From Unio delphinus (Eukaryota; Mollusca; Bivalvia; Unionida; Unionidae): a stretch of 64,000 bases of DNA. Each line of letters opens with the position of its first letter. Positions within the stretch are counted from its first letter, which is position 1. The stretch covers positions 15,066,001 through 15,130,000 of the forward strand of contig JAQISU010000179.1 in the NCBI GenBank assembly GCA_029339505.1, written 5' to 3'. The position numbers and the translations under genes were made by a program. The notes under the pieces were generated by a model that was not told the DNA's origin, did not search any database, and saw only the letters and a list, made by a program, of their open reading frames with translations. Shown piece by piece: positions 24,068-35,282 of the stretch.

Positions 24068-24255
24068 CATGATTGATAGGTTACAGGTTTGTAGTCATTT
24101 TCAGTAAAATGTTCCTTGCAAATGTAGCTATATTTGATTGGTGATGACCACCATTTAAATCCTGCTACCCCACGTTTTATGTTGTGTATCCACATATTCT
24201 GATGTTCTTTATTAATAGGAAAGATATGCCCATCCTTCTGTGAACAGCTTGGCAT
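24068..24255 (-). CDS. THAP-type zinc-finger exon, partial
   Basis: The minus strand reads SCSQKDGHIFPINKEHQNMW, then NIKRG, W-SSP and SYICKEHFTENDYK, followed by a donor-like GTAGGTT at 24067-24061. The order Cys, FP, W, Cys-x2-His, F is the C2CH THAP DNA-binding fold, found in host transcription factors and P-element-like transposases. The first Cys of the usual pair is not in this frame, so an upstream exon or an N-terminal lesion is likely. No downstream exon is recognised. It could be a functional first exon or a relic. Confidence 0.6.
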
Positions 24256-24443
24256 GACATGTCATTTAAGGCATGAATTTATACCTTTTCTTAGTCAAAT
24301 GCGTACTGCACAACAAGAGACACCCCTATGTGAGATAAAATCAAATCATTCCAGACAGATAACCTACTTGCCTGCAGCAACATAAAAATAAAAAAATTGA
24401 TTGGGAAGACATTACTGGCTCTTGTCCCACACTGTATAATTTT

Positions 24444-24486
24444 GTGTTTGTGTGTGTGTGTCTGTGTGTGAGAGAGAGAGCGAGAG
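24444..24486. repeat. (TG)n(AG)n compound microsatellite
   Basis: TG repeats followed directly by AG repeats. Confidence 0.9.
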
Positions 24487-25860
24487 AAAGAGCAACATAA
24501 TTCATCCTAAAAGCTTGCACTTTTAAATATTTAAGAAATAAAAGCACACATATTTATTTTTAAATATTGAGAATATGCATTGAAATAAAGAAGCTGATTA
24601 ACAGGGCTGATTTGTTATACATATGATCTATGTAAAAGTGCAATCTTTGTCCAAAATTGTTTGGGTGTTTACAATATACATCATTTGTCAGACCAAATTA
24701 TGGAAATTCATCTAAGCCACTCTATTAAGATAAATGTTGATTCAAATATAGGTGAATGCACAAAGTTTCCTTATAGAACTGAAACAAATAACTTAATTTT
24801 TTCATCAAAAACTATTTCCAAACTAATATACACTTCTTCAATAAATAATGTCATCCAATTAATGTAAAAGTAATTTTGAATCAACATTGTATGTGGCTGC
24901 CATCTTGTATCCACAGTTAACAATCTGAAAATGTAATGGTGGGTGCAGCAAAGCTAACAATAGTGAACTACAACAAGGTTTTTTAAATAGAAAACGGGAT
25001 TTTTGATAAGCCGTAACAAAAATATTCATTTCACAACAACAGATGACTGCAGACTGAGACTGCAGATAATTCTCAATAAAAAAAAAATCCACACTATTTA
25101 CTCATCATACACTATGTTAAAATGGAAATAGTAACTAATCACTGCAGTTTGGGGGAAAGGTTTCAACTTAATCCAACAAACTGTTACATAATACATTGTT
25201 GTTGGTGGAAATTAGAAGATTCGAATCTTTACTAGTTACTAAGTATTAAAATATGCCAATTTTGTCTGGATATCAATGAAGACTACATGTGATGTTTGTT
25301 CGGAATTAATTGCAGGTGTAGCTGTTGAATAAAGACTTCCACTAAGAGCTGTCAATCACCTGCAACAAAACGAGGATTCTACAAAGGTATATTAACAAGA
25401 AGAAATCTATGAAAATCACACTATAAATATACCAGGTCATTTTCTTTAACACATTCAAATATGTGCCTATGTGCTTGATCAAACTCTATGTGGTCAAAAA
25501 AATGAAGTACCTTTGCTCTTTAATATTTGAAACTACATCTAAATTGTATGGCATTGGGTTTTACAAGCTTCAAATGATCATATGAGGTTGATTGCAACAC
25601 TTAGGGTCAATGATTTTCATTAAACAGTTCTCTCATGTATTTAACATATTCCAATTTATTCATCTGTAAGTATTTCTATTTGAAAGTTTATTCTGTCATA
25701 TATATATATATATATATAAAGCCATTTAAGTTCATGAAAAAGAGCACAAGATGTTGGGAGAAAAGAAGCTGCCATAATTATTAGCTTATTATCAATCATT
25801 GCTTGAACAAAACTAGAATGAACTGAAAAAGTTCTGCAGCAGCAAAATCTCCAAGGAGGT
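24487..25860. other. Host intergenic sequence, no gene seen
   Basis: AT-rich, with a short (AT)n tract at about 25699-25717. No conserved frame found on either strand. Confidence 0.55.
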
Positions 25861-25869
25861 ATGTTTCTC

Positions 25870-27430
25870 TATTCCACCACCAAGAAAGCTACAGAACTGG
25901 ATTTGCTTAGTCCACAACACATTAAATCTTCTGACTCTGCTATTTTAGACAGCATAAAATATAAATATTGCAACCTCATCTGTCTCCAAAATATGGCAAA
26001 CTGCAAAATTAACTCCCATTCACAAATCTGGTTTTAAGGATGATGTTGATAGCTAGCTACCAGCCAATCTCAATACAGTGTACAACCAAATTGGTCAAAA
26101 TTGATTGAAAAACATGTCCATGACTCGTTCATGTCATTATGAACCAAATGCTTGCTGTTACACCCAAATCAATCAGGCATTAAACAGAAACATTCATGTG
26201 AGACTGGCTTGATCTCCCTAACTGATAAATGGCTTCAAACACTTGACCAAAATAGAATTATAATAGTATCTGTATTTGTAGATTTCAGGAAAGCTTATGA
26301 CATGGTGGATCATGAAATCCTTTTGAAGAAACTGAAAATTTACCAATGTGATGAAAGCACAGTTATATGGTTTACTTCATGCATAAGTGAAAGAACACAA
26401 CATGTTTATATAAATAATGTTCCGTCCGAACCTGGAACAATTAGATATGGAGTACCACAAGCATAAATTCTAGGTCAATTAATATTTATATTATTTATTA
26501 ATCACCTACTACTTTTACTAAGGGACTCAATATCATCGACAGATCTCATAGCAGATGACACAACATTGTCAGACATCCAAAACGCAAAGCATGAACTTAA
26601 AGTTTCTTTACAGAATGCCCAAAATAAAATGGATCACTAGTGCACATACATAGGTGGTAAATACTTGTAAAACTAAAATATTACTAATCTCAACGTGGCA
26701 AAAAAAACAAATATGGATATGATGAACTATGTCTGACATGGAAGGATAAAAAATTTGCAAATTGTCATGACAGACTACTTGGTGTTTTGGTAGATAATAA
26801 CATATCATGGACTGAATATATCAAACATTTTAGTAAAAGTAGTCAATTCAAGTTTATGGCTTCTCATTATAATAAGACATTTTCTCCCTGAAAGGCACAG
26901 AAACTACTTTATAACAGTTACATACAACGCTATTTAGACTACTGTAATACGGTATGGGGTAATTCAAATGATACAAACATATCAAAGCTGGCACATCTTC
27001 AAAAAATAAAGCGTTTGGGCTATCCAGAAAGAAAGCAAGGAAAATTTAGGTAGTAAGTTAAAATATTACCAATTAAAGACCGAATCCTCATGAGAAAAGC
27101 CAAATTAATGTACAGGATATCCAATGATAGTGCTCCTGAATATTTACAATCACTATTCCAGTATAGGCTACCTGGCAATACTTTCCACCTGTGATCCATG
27201 TCTACCAAACAGTATACAATTCCCAAACCAAATAAGAAATTATTTTTAAAAAGTTTCCAATACTCTGGAACTTTGCTCTCGCATAGTATAATTCCAGTCA
27301 AGATTAGAAATAGAGATAAGATAAATAAATAAATTCCTTTGTATGAGGACCTCAAGGTAGATTAGTTTGTGACTAGTTGTGTTACCTCTATAAACAAAGT
27401 TATTATTATTATTATTATTATTATTATAGA
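25870..27430 (+). mobile_element. Degenerate non-LTR retrotransposon (reverse transcriptase half)
   Basis: Broken plus-strand frames read reverse transcriptase motifs in order: SGIKQKHSCETGLISLTDKW, then VSVFVDFRKAYDMVDHEILL, then IRYGVPQA, then IADDTTLSDI where YADD is expected. A C-terminal region follows with RILMRKAKLMYRISND and a (TTA)n tail at about 27400-27428. The best open piece is 26152-26466. Style and tail fit a CR1/jockey-group LINE. It has several stops and is inactive. Confidence 0.75.
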
Positions 27431-28682
27431 TTTTGACTAATTATTCTTCTGTACTACAGTCAAGATCACTATCATGCCATGTCAAGTAAATTATTCAATA
27501 AAACTTATGCACCAAATTTCATAAGTTTGAGAGCTTTTCAAAACCCGATCACTACCATTTTTGCAAAAGCACAGGTTAGCCCACTTTTATAAATAATTTT
27601 ACTTAATTCAAATTACAATGAAGACAAATATTAGATAGTTAGATTGAACTCAGAAAGTCAATACAACAATACAAAGTAGTGGGACCAAGTGTTTGAAACT
27701 ACTGTGTGACTCCTAACATACATACATGTCCACCAAGCTGACTGGCATTGGGATAATATCCAAAACTGGACAGCAGAGGCACTATTTTAGGAGCACTATA
27801 ATTGAGAGATTTATGTGCAGATATAGTATTAATGCACTAAAATTAGCATATTTACCGTATTCTTTCACCTCAAAGAAAGCATTGGTTTCTGTCTCTAGCT
27901 GAAAAAAATATACAGCATATTTATACATATTTTCACTACCAAACCACTTGCCTTAACCCCAAATGCCACCCCAACATGCATTCACCCTACATGCCTTTAT
28001 TATTCCTGTACATGCCTTTGAAATAGCAACGATATATATATCTATAAGAATACAAATCATATAGTGAATAACAGTCCTTTCAAGTGCACTGGATCCAGCA
28101 AGGGATCACGTGTGTCAGGATTAAGATACAAGTAATAAACTGACTATGAACAGTGCAAAACTGTTGTGCTTGCAAACGTTTACATGACTATGACTTGCTG
28201 TGGAAACTGGAAGATATATTGACCTAGAAATCCACACACAACGTATTTTCTGTATTATTTGTTTGTCTTGTCTGTTTGTATTTGCCTTTGAAATAAACTC
28301 ATTACGAGTCAAAAGCGCTTAGACTAGTTAGATACTAGTTTTGCACTGTTTGTTGTCAGTTCATTACATATTGTTATGTATATTTCATTTACTGTTTGTC
28401 TGTTAGTTTTAATTTTTTAATTTCATACCATGTTATTGGAATGTAACATTGTTTACTGGACTTGACCTTGTCAAAAATTTTTATTTCATTTGTGTAAACA
28501 AGTAACAGGGGGGGGGGGGGGAGCAAATCCGACAACTTTTTCCGACAAAATCAATTTAAACCCTCAAAACGGAAAATAAAGCCTTCCTGCAAAATCTCAT
28601 GTTTTAACCCCCAAAAAACATAAAGTCTCCATTTGGTAAACGGAGACTTATTGATTTCTTCCTCAAAACATGAGTTTGCGCG
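27431..28682. other. Host flank left of element A
   Basis: No gene recognised. A run of 14 G lies near 28508. A small hairpin, AAGTCTCC with GGAGACTT, lies at about 28623-28650. The words TCATGTTTT (28599) and AAAACATGAG (28664) form an outer inverted pair, perhaps a small MITE next to the element end. Confidence 0.5.
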
Positions 28683-28811
28683 GGTGATACTCTATTCGCG
28701 TTTTCGTTGCTTAACCATAAAATGTCGCAGCGGTGTTGTCATCCCCTCCCCCCTGCTGCTACAGGTTAACCGAATATTTGATCAAGTCCGATACGATATC
28801 GTGTTCGAGGA
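28683..28811 (+). repeat. Element A left TIR
   Basis: Matches the reverse complement of 63418-63544 with a handful of mismatches. It includes GCTTAACCATAAAAT, CGCAGCGGTGTTGTCATC and CTGCTGCTACAGGTTAA. Because the right copy overlaps the 3' end of the ATPase gene, the left copy carries a fragment of the same coding end. Confidence 0.95.
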
Positions 28812-28836
28812 CGAAAATCATTTATGATGGAAGTCC

Positions 28837-30155
28837 TTAGGACTTTACAAACAAACTAATCGCTAACACCTCACTGCGTAGATCAATCAAATTATTTGAT
28901 TGGTCAGTGAGTCGGAAATTAATTCTCGTAGGCGAATTATTATGGCATCGCATGTAGACAGGATTAATTGGGTTTTCAATAATTAGGAATCCTGGAGGAG
29001 CTGTTGGTGCAAACGAATAAAGAATATATCCCTGCTGAGCTTGATTTGATTGCTCGAGATTTATTTGATAGCTTCCTTCGATAGCATCACATGTTAAATT
29101 GAGCGCAATCACCGCTGAAATATTTACATTGTGCGGGGCAACATTCCTACCGCCGCCATCTGGGTCATTATTATATTTGAGGATAGTTGAATCTTGTACT
29201 TGTAATACCTTGATAACATTCCTAACAGATTCTTTTAGTTCCTCCGCGTTGTATCCGGGAAACTTGAAATTACACAGATCAGCTTCTGTGATATTGTAAC
29301 CGGTTAGGCATTGTTGTTTATTGTCGCTGTTGTCATTAATTATTGTTTGAATAATTTGTTCATTGATATATTCCATGTCAGATACAAGCTGATTTGGTAT
29401 TTCAACGTGTTTTCGCGACTTTGTTTGCCGTAGTTGTTCTAGTTGTGTTTCATGTAATTGATTAATTTCATTAAAATAACCAGTGATGTCAGTTAGCGTA
29501 AATGAAATAGTAACAGATGAGTCAGCTGTTCTTTTAATGATAAAATCCCATTGCAATGTGTTATTGTTGGTAAATATAAATCTATCGGCGATTTTTACCA
29601 TTTTAATATCAGATAAATTATCTCGATACATGGGATTTCATGATATGATTGTACGTCTGTGGTTAAGTCGGCGGCGGCTCCGGGTGGTTTTTCAGGCCAT
29701 CCTAACACTGTTCTTAACGAACTGTTATAGATATCTACAATGTATCCCTCTGTGCATATTTCGATCGATGACGAGAGCATCGGTTCATGAACTTTAATAG
29801 CTATTTTTGATTGTTTTCCCATGATTGATTTTATTCTACGCTGAATTTCAGCATCGATTTGCTCAATTTGGTACGACCCAGTTGGTAACGAAATAACGTT
29901 CCAGTCTGGGGTGCCATCGGGTTTATTCTTATACGAGAACACCAGTGCGTTATTCGCTTGCTGACCGCCAAATGCAACCGATCTGATATTGGGCCAGCTA
30001 TGATATACTCGTAATTTTGCTAGCGCGATCTCGCGCACTGGAATCGGAGAAGGGAAGTTCACACTAAATTGTGGGTTTGTTGATGTTATTGATATCATGT
30101 TTGTTCGTATCGGAGTGGTATTCTCCGCGATTTGTTGAAGCAGTTCGAGTGACAT
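28837..30155 (-). pseudogene. Element A penton/spike-like structural protein
   Basis: The gene starts at ATG 30155 (MSLELLQQIAENTTP), right behind a TTAACAATA motif. Domain one (about 150 aa) is beta-rich, with IALAKLRVYHSWPN, NNALVF, LPTGSYQIEQIDAEI and VDIYNSSLRTVLGWP. A frameshift near 29630 joins a helical middle module ending FKFPGYNAEELKESV to a C-terminal beta domain (NVNISAVIAL... to DLRSEVLAISL). The B homologue has the same order but a second copy of the middle module. The first domain resembles recurrent proteins of animal Polintons. A penton, vertex or spike role is inferred from position and size, not proven. It is the last gene before the left TIR. Confidence 0.6.
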
Positions 30156-30661
30156 TATTGTTAACATTGTCTTCAATTTCCAATTTCAACATCGCGGAGT
30201 TATACAACTGGGCCATCGCAGAAAATTCAACATCGGATATGAACGAATTATCTATCGACAGCGAGATCAACTCGGATAATTTCGAGTACGCGTTTGATGC
30301 CACCCGGTACCGAGCTGTATAATCGCTGAGTTTTTTTCTGACAACACGATAACTTTTTAGTTATCGCGGTGGCGACTGCTGCGATTGTTGTTGCCGTGGA
30401 GGTAGCGATTGGAACTGCAATCGGAGCCATCATGGTCACCGTCGACAAAATAGCCCCGACGCTGGCCATCACACCGGACACAGAGTACACGGTGATGTCG
30501 ATGATTGTTACATTGCGGCGATACTTTTTTATTTTTTCACGATAACGCTCAGAAAGTGATTTCAAGTTCGCGGAAAACTCTTTCACGGTATCATATCGAT
30601 ATCGATGCGATTGTGATACCTCTGGGGATATTATCGGTTCAATTGATTTCATCGATGTCAT
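30064..30661 (-). pseudogene. Element A coiled-coil / membrane-segment protein
   Basis: The reading starts at 30661. An N-terminal part contains SHRYRYDTVKEF, then a basic coiled coil (KKYRRNVTIIDITVYSVSG) and two adjoining hydrophobic segments rich in Ala, Val and Thr. A frameshift near 30290 leads to a helical tail (SFISDVEFSAMAQLYNSAML). The B counterpart is intact at 54788-55348, and element C keeps the hydrophobic core. Similar proteins recur in animal Polintons next to capsid genes. A virion or membrane-active role is an inference. Confidence 0.6.
30156..30165 (-). promoter_or_regulatory. TTACAATA-type start motif of the penton-like gene
   Basis: Minus strand GTTAACAATA directly abuts the ATG at 30155. 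It matches the motif in front of many genes of both elements. Confidence 0.5.
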
Positions 30662-30690
30662 TACTATTTTAAACCCGCTAGTGTTTTCAA

Positions 30691-32272
30691 TTATTCGATT
30701 GTGTACTCGGATTTATGGTCGGTGGGGGGAATACCGGATACAAATTCTAGCGTCCAGGGTAGCGAATCCCTAACCACTGACTCGTCGGATGTAGTTATAT
30801 CAATCCTAATAGGGTATCTTATTTGGTCGTGTTGTAATGGTATGTTATCGTTTATATATGTTACTGTGTTAACACCTTTTATATGTTTTGCCGGGCCGAC
30901 TCCCAAATCAAATTTATGGCGATGTATTATTGTAAATCGATAACAACCCGGTATACTACCATATTTGCTGTGAAAATGTAAACTATTTTCATTTCCTCGG
31001 ATCCAATCAAAGGTCCCACTGGCAACTGTGTACACGATGTTACCAACGGTTTTTACACGGTGTGGAATTTTTACCTTATCGAGTCGTTCGATCATTTTTG
31101 TAAAATCATCTTTGACGGCATTAACTGTTGTTTTACTTTCATCGATAGCAGCTTTAATTTCAGCGAGAGTCATACCTGCCACAAGTGGGACTCCAAAAAA
31201 CTTATCGACGATGTTTTGTATCCTTTCAAATCTTTCTTTTAGTTTAAGAACATCATTGTAAATCTCGAGATAATTTACCTTGATTTCGGTAGAAACCATC
31301 ATCCTCCCATCCCTCTTGCTAAAAAAGAATGAAATCAGAAGGCTTCTGATTCTAAGCTGATCTTGGTCTTCAATATACTGCCCTCAAAGAACTTATTAAC
31401 AATTTCGCTGGTGAGCTTTTGTGCGTCAATAGCTTTTTTAACTTCAGCGAGGGTCGGGCCTGTCAGAGATGTGGTTCCAGACACAGGTGTTATCCCCCAA
31501 AATTTTTTTATCTACGATGGTATTAAGTGTTGTTTGTCTCACCATAAACATATTAATATCTTTGAGAGTCATCGTAGATGTAGCCGGGACACCAAAGAAA
31601 TTATTAGCGACGTAGGTATTGTGAGTATGTTTGCCAATAAACTCGCTAATTTCAGCGAGAGTCATGCCTGCCATAAGTGAGGTTCCAAAAAACTTACCAA
31701 CGACATTGTTAGTGGGTTTTTGTACCTTTTCAAAATTTTCTATTAGTTTAGAAATATCCGTGTAAATATCGAGATAATTTGCCTTGATTTCATTTTCATA
31801 CATCATCCTCCCCGCCTCCTTGTTAAAAAAAAATAAAGATATAAGGTTTTTAATTTCAGCGAGTCATGCCAACCACAAGCGGGGTTCCAAAGAATTTATG
31901 TACGACATTTTTGCGAAAAGTATTATAACCTCGTATATAATCATCCAGATCACGGCCGTGGGCGGCAATCGCGTCGGTGATCGTAGACACAAGTGCACCT
32001 GGTTTAAGTCGTCCGCCGCTGGAATACAGTGCAATAGAGTTTTCAGCGGCGTCGCGTTGTCGTATCAAAATGTCATCCGCGGATATATTACCGCTTTTCA
32101 ATTTACCCTGGCGATCTTGAAATACAACTATTTCGTTCGGGTTAACACTTGCTAAATTCAAGGTCTCAGCGATTTCATCTTCAATTATTTTTTTTACATC
32201 CTTGATAGAACCCGCAGATGTTTCCGCTGTTGGTTTCGACATTGAAATAGAACGTCCCCAAATATCAATCAT
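30691..32272 (-). pseudogene. Element A fibre-like protein with internal repeats
   Basis: Starts at ATG 32272 (MIDIWGRS) behind a TAACAATA motif. The N-terminal part (VNPNEIVVFQDRQGKLK...) is followed by a shaft-like region in which KFFG-x2-L-x-GMTLAEI recurs, at about 31880, 31690 and 31200, with diverged copies between. It ends in a beta-rich C-terminal domain with GCYRFTIIHRHKFDLG. Segments 31630-31806 and 31140-31302 are clear duplicates. Frameshifts near 31860 and 31440-31500 break it. The B counterpart (55391-56492) is shorter. A trimeric fibre is suggested by helix or shaft repeats plus a beta head, but this is inferred. Confidence 0.55.
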
Positions 32273-32282
32273 TATTGTTAGC
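32273..32282 (-). promoter_or_regulatory. Start motif of the fibre-like gene
   Basis: Minus strand CTAACAATA immediately precedes the ATG at 32272, another instance of the shared motif. Confidence 0.5.
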
Positions 32283-32295
32283 GCAACTCGTGTTT

Positions 32296-32718
32296 TCAAT
32301 TTATGGATTTTTTCACTAAAAACCTCCCACTGGTATATTCGTTTACAACAATATGTGGTGGTTTCCACAGAAATCTAGATATCTCCGCGAGGACATTTAA
32401 TACTTCACAGCCGCATATTGGTGGATCATTTAATTTTTGTGTTGGCAGCGTGGAATAAAATATCGGAATTGAGCGATTTGATATATACCGCATAAACTCT
32501 TTTGGTGGGGCTAACCCATATGAATCGAAATAAACAATCCCACGTGGATCAATCGCGTATGCAACCCAGTGAGTTCCCTCACCGTTGGAGTTATCAAGAT
32601 TGATGATACCTGTTTCAATGTTATTTGGTTTTCTCGGTAATTGATCTCTCATAAAAAACCCTCTGAAGTTTTTTATCGCTAGTTTTTTAGCAGCATCAAT
32701 TAAATCAAAATTGGGCAT
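32296..32718 (-). CDS. Adenain-like maturation cysteine protease (element A)
   Basis: From ATG 32718 (MPNFDLIDA), chosen because the B protein starts MSNYDLINA at the same place, this gives 140 aa. It contains FRGFFMRDQLP, the catalytic His in GEGTHWVAYA, the acidic residue in IVYFDSYG, and the oxyanion Gln and nucleophile Cys in TQKLNDPPICG. This is the adenovirus-protease / Ulp1-like fold used by Polintons to mature capsid precursors. Unlike most element A genes it has no visible lesion. After the catalytic CG, A reads CEVLNVL where B reads QETINAL. It is downstream of pX and upstream of the fibre-like gene, all on the minus strand. Confidence 0.9.
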   Translation of the reverse strand: MPNFDLIDAAKKLAIKNFRGFFMRDQLPRKPNNIETGIINLDNSNGEGTHWVAYAIDPRGIVYFDSYGLAPPKEFMRYISNRSIPIFYSTLPTQKLNDPPICGCEVLNVLAEISRFLWKPPHIVVNEYTSGRFLVKKSIN

Positions 32719-32806
32719 GGGGATAATTGGGTTTTCAACTAATAAACCGTTCCTGTTATTCTTAAGCCGCTCCCGCTGTACCATGAATTCGGCGTTCCTG
32801 GTAGTC

Positions 32807-33202
32807 TTAGACCCTTTCCCTTTTTTTATAACCCTGTCCAGTTGCCTTTTTTAGTGCCATCCCTGCCGCGGTACCAACGGCCCCCAACGCAGCCGCTTTC
32901 GCCACCGCTGGGGCAGCCGCTGCAATCAATGCTGGTATTGCAGCTAACAATGGAAATATACCACCTGATTTTATCATGTTGGCGACTGCAGCCTTTGAAA
33001 ATACAATTTGAACCCCTCGCTTATTCTTTAGCGCATCATTGAAATGTTTTATTTGACGATCCGTCAATGATATTTTATGTGTACCGCCGGACATCTGCGC
33101 TGGTTTCAACATTATTGTGGTTCCACATTCTTTAGTGGATTTTGATTTTAATTTCTTGAATTGACCATCAGCCAGCTTGACACTAACAACACTATATGGC
33201 AT
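32807..33202 (-). CDS. pX-like core or membrane-active protein (element A)
   Basis: Start at ATG 33202 (MPYSVVSVKLADGQ), which sits two bases after a TTTTACAATA motif; longer frames upstream are unlikely. The N-terminal half has two LT-x2-Q-type helix repeats (SLTDRQIKHFNDALKNK). It is followed by SGGIFPLLAAIPALIAAAAP and an Ala/Gly-rich hydrophobic helix, then a basic tail with TGQGYKK. This layout matches the pX/mu-like small proteins of Polintons and adintoviruses. A one-base slip near 32810 may have removed a C-terminal LRLPG segment that element B still shows. Confidence 0.75.
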   Translation of the reverse strand: MPYSVVSVKLADGQFKKLKSKSTKECGTTIMLKPAQMSGGTHKISLTDRQIKHFNDALKNKRGVQIVFSKAAVANMIKSGGIFPLLAAIPALIAAAAPAVAKAAALGAVGTAAGMALKKATGQGYKKRERV

Positions 33203-33204
33203 TT

Positions 33205-33214
33205 TATTGTAAAA
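33205..33214 (-). promoter_or_regulatory. Start motif of the pX-like gene
   Basis: Minus strand TTTTACAATA, two bases before the ATG at 33202. It decides the start, because an upstream in-frame ATG lies beyond it. Confidence 0.6.
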
Positions 33215-33251
33215 CACATTTATGCTTTCAATTGATCTAATTGTGAATCGT

Positions 33252-34668
33252 TTACATGTTTTCCACTGGTGCATCAACGATTCTCATTCGTCCACCAACA
33301 CCTTCAAGTAGCATTGATTTGTCGCTGAGAATGACAGCAACCGCTCTATAATCAACACCACCAGGGGCTATACGAGCTCGAAAATGTATGTCAACAACGG
33401 ATTGTCTCATTAAATTAAGATGTTCCAGCGAAAAGTAATAAATTGGATACAAGTTCTTAAAATCAAGTTGCGATATTTGCAAACCGGTATCAACGTTTTG
33501 ATCACGACCCATATATGACAGCATCCGATGATACACGCGTGCTACATGGTTGTTGTCGTAATCAAGTTGTATATCCTCGGTTGGTTCCTGTTGTCTGTTT
33601 ATTCTCAGCGAAACCTCCTTGACTCCTAATCAATCAAATATCATATGACTGTGTTCATGGGAGCCTAATCGATTCCGATTCTGCAGCGCTATAAATATAT
33701 GACGTGGAGCTGAAACACCTTGTTTTGATGCCAGGTGCCATGTAAATATATCAGCAACACTACCATCTTTGGCATCAGTTGTTGTTGTTAGCCAACTTAG
33801 CAATGATTTGCCGCCTGTGTCCATAAATGAGAGTAGCCGTTTTTTCTGTGGCGATTGATGGGGTCATTACTGGCATCCATAGTACCAATTTAGTTAAAAT
33901 AACTTTACCATCATCAACACCATTAGCTCGCCAGATTGCGTCATTGTCATTACCCCTTCGCACTAACGCGATTGTGTGCTTGGCTCCATAGATGACTTTT
34001 CTGACATTTCTGCAGAATCCAAATATGTGATGGAGTGGAATCGCACATGAAAATTGTCGACGCCTCCCGTGCAACATTGCTAATCGTGTTCCAAACCCTA
34101 TATTGTAATTAGGAATGGTGGTATTTATGACATCAAAAGCTGCGGCCGGTCTTACATATCCGGCTGGTGTTGGATCAACTGCAGTAGCTTGTGTTACATT
34201 TACCTTAGTATACTGAACGTTTTCAGGATGATCAGAAGTATCCTTAGCAAACATCATAGATGGACCAGCAGACCTTGTATAATCATCAGAATATCTTGCT
34301 AGTCCGATTATTGTTGTTGCAACATCAACCTCGCGTTCTATTGATTCAATTTCTCTTCCGTCAATGAGATATCTTGCGGATTCAAATAGCGCCATGATAC
34401 CATTATTGACTAAGCCGACTTTGGTACCATCTAGATACGGTGCGGGTGCACTAAGAGTATCAGTATGTTGTACAAGTTCTCCTTCTACTTCAATAAATGC
34501 TTCACACGGCAAAAAGTATTTACTGGTATCATGGACTTGAAGTTTAATTCGCGATCGTAGGTCGGGTTGTATTGCATGATAGGAATAGTATTGATAATCG
34601 CGGACGGAATCGTCTTTGCGCGTTGGGGCTTCCATATCGAAGGCCGGATCAGCTGTTCGTTTAAACAT
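33252..34668 (-). pseudogene. Double-jelly-roll major capsid protein, broken (element A)
   Basis: The reading starts at 34668 (MFKRTADPAFDMEAPTRKDD) and runs with SVRDYQYYSY, VNNGIMALFESARYLIDG and IPLHHIFGFCRNVRKVIYG, the signature of Polinton/adintovirus hexon-like capsids. A frameshift near 33840 and a TGA at 33630-33632 break it before the C-terminus (YRAVAVILSDKSMLLEG, then VGGRMRIVDAPVENM). The B copy (57484-58899) is collinear, uninterrupted and 471 aa, which confirms the pieces belong together. By family knowledge it forms the pseudo-hexameric capsomers. Confidence 0.9.
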
Positions 34669-34719
34669 TTTATTAACATACTAGTGTTTTCAATTGTGAA
34701 ACTCTTTGTGATCATCATC

Positions 34720-35213
34720 GTTTTCGTTTTCGTTTCAAACCACTTCCTGCTATCGCATTCATGATATCGCTATCTGTTACCGGCTACCGGCGAAGCCGTC
34801 AATGGTGACGGAGTCACCGAAGCAGCCAACGATGCTAGTTTTTCTTCCACTGCGCTATTTATTGCTTTGCTGATTTTTGCAGGCATCACTGTCGTTGATG
34901 GCAGCACTGGTGGTTTCACCACAGACTTCGTCGCTGTTGGTTTCTTTCACACAATTGATGTTATTTTTTATTTCGCGGCAGAAAATGCCTTTCCGGCAAG
35001 ATTTCCAACAGCGTTGATTCCCTTATCACGAATAACATCAATGGCCTTCACTGATAATTGTTTAGCTAACGGCGCCACTTTTGGGGCCATTCTTGTAAAT
35101 AACCCCGCGATGGTATCACCGAGACCATCTCCGTAATATGCTCTATAAACAGGCAATCGTGAGTTCACCACGTAGATGCTTACGGGTTTATCATGGTTGT
35201 AATGTATAATCAT
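34720..35213 (-). pseudogene. pVI-like amphipathic minor virion protein (element A)
   Basis: Starts at 35213 (MIIHYNHDKPVSIYVVNSRL). A GDGLGD motif is followed by an amphipathic, Ala/Lys-rich helical region (LFTRMAPKVAPLAKQ...). After a stop at 34968 the coding trace continues in other frames with LPSTTVMPAKISKAI and ends near 34720 with a GSGLK-basic tail. The B gene (58919-59308) is intact and collinear. Gene position next to the capsid and the helix pattern resemble adenovirus pVI, which lyses endosomal membranes and helps activate the protease. That role is inferred. Confidence 0.6.
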
Positions 35214-35282
35214 CTTGTTATAAAACGATTAGTTTTTCAATTAGTGAATTGCGTAGTCAATTCCATTGAAAACTCTTTGAGT

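Noticed and set aside
28677..28682. A target duplication for element A
   Set aside because: The six bases outside the left TIR (TGCGCG) do not match those outside the right TIR (AATGCA). Either the true ends are eroded or the duplication has diverged.
29099..29797. Plus-strand open frames across the penton-like gene
   Set aside because: They are shadows of the conserved minus-strand frame; the same holds for plus-strand frames at 30701-31680 and 34867-36194.
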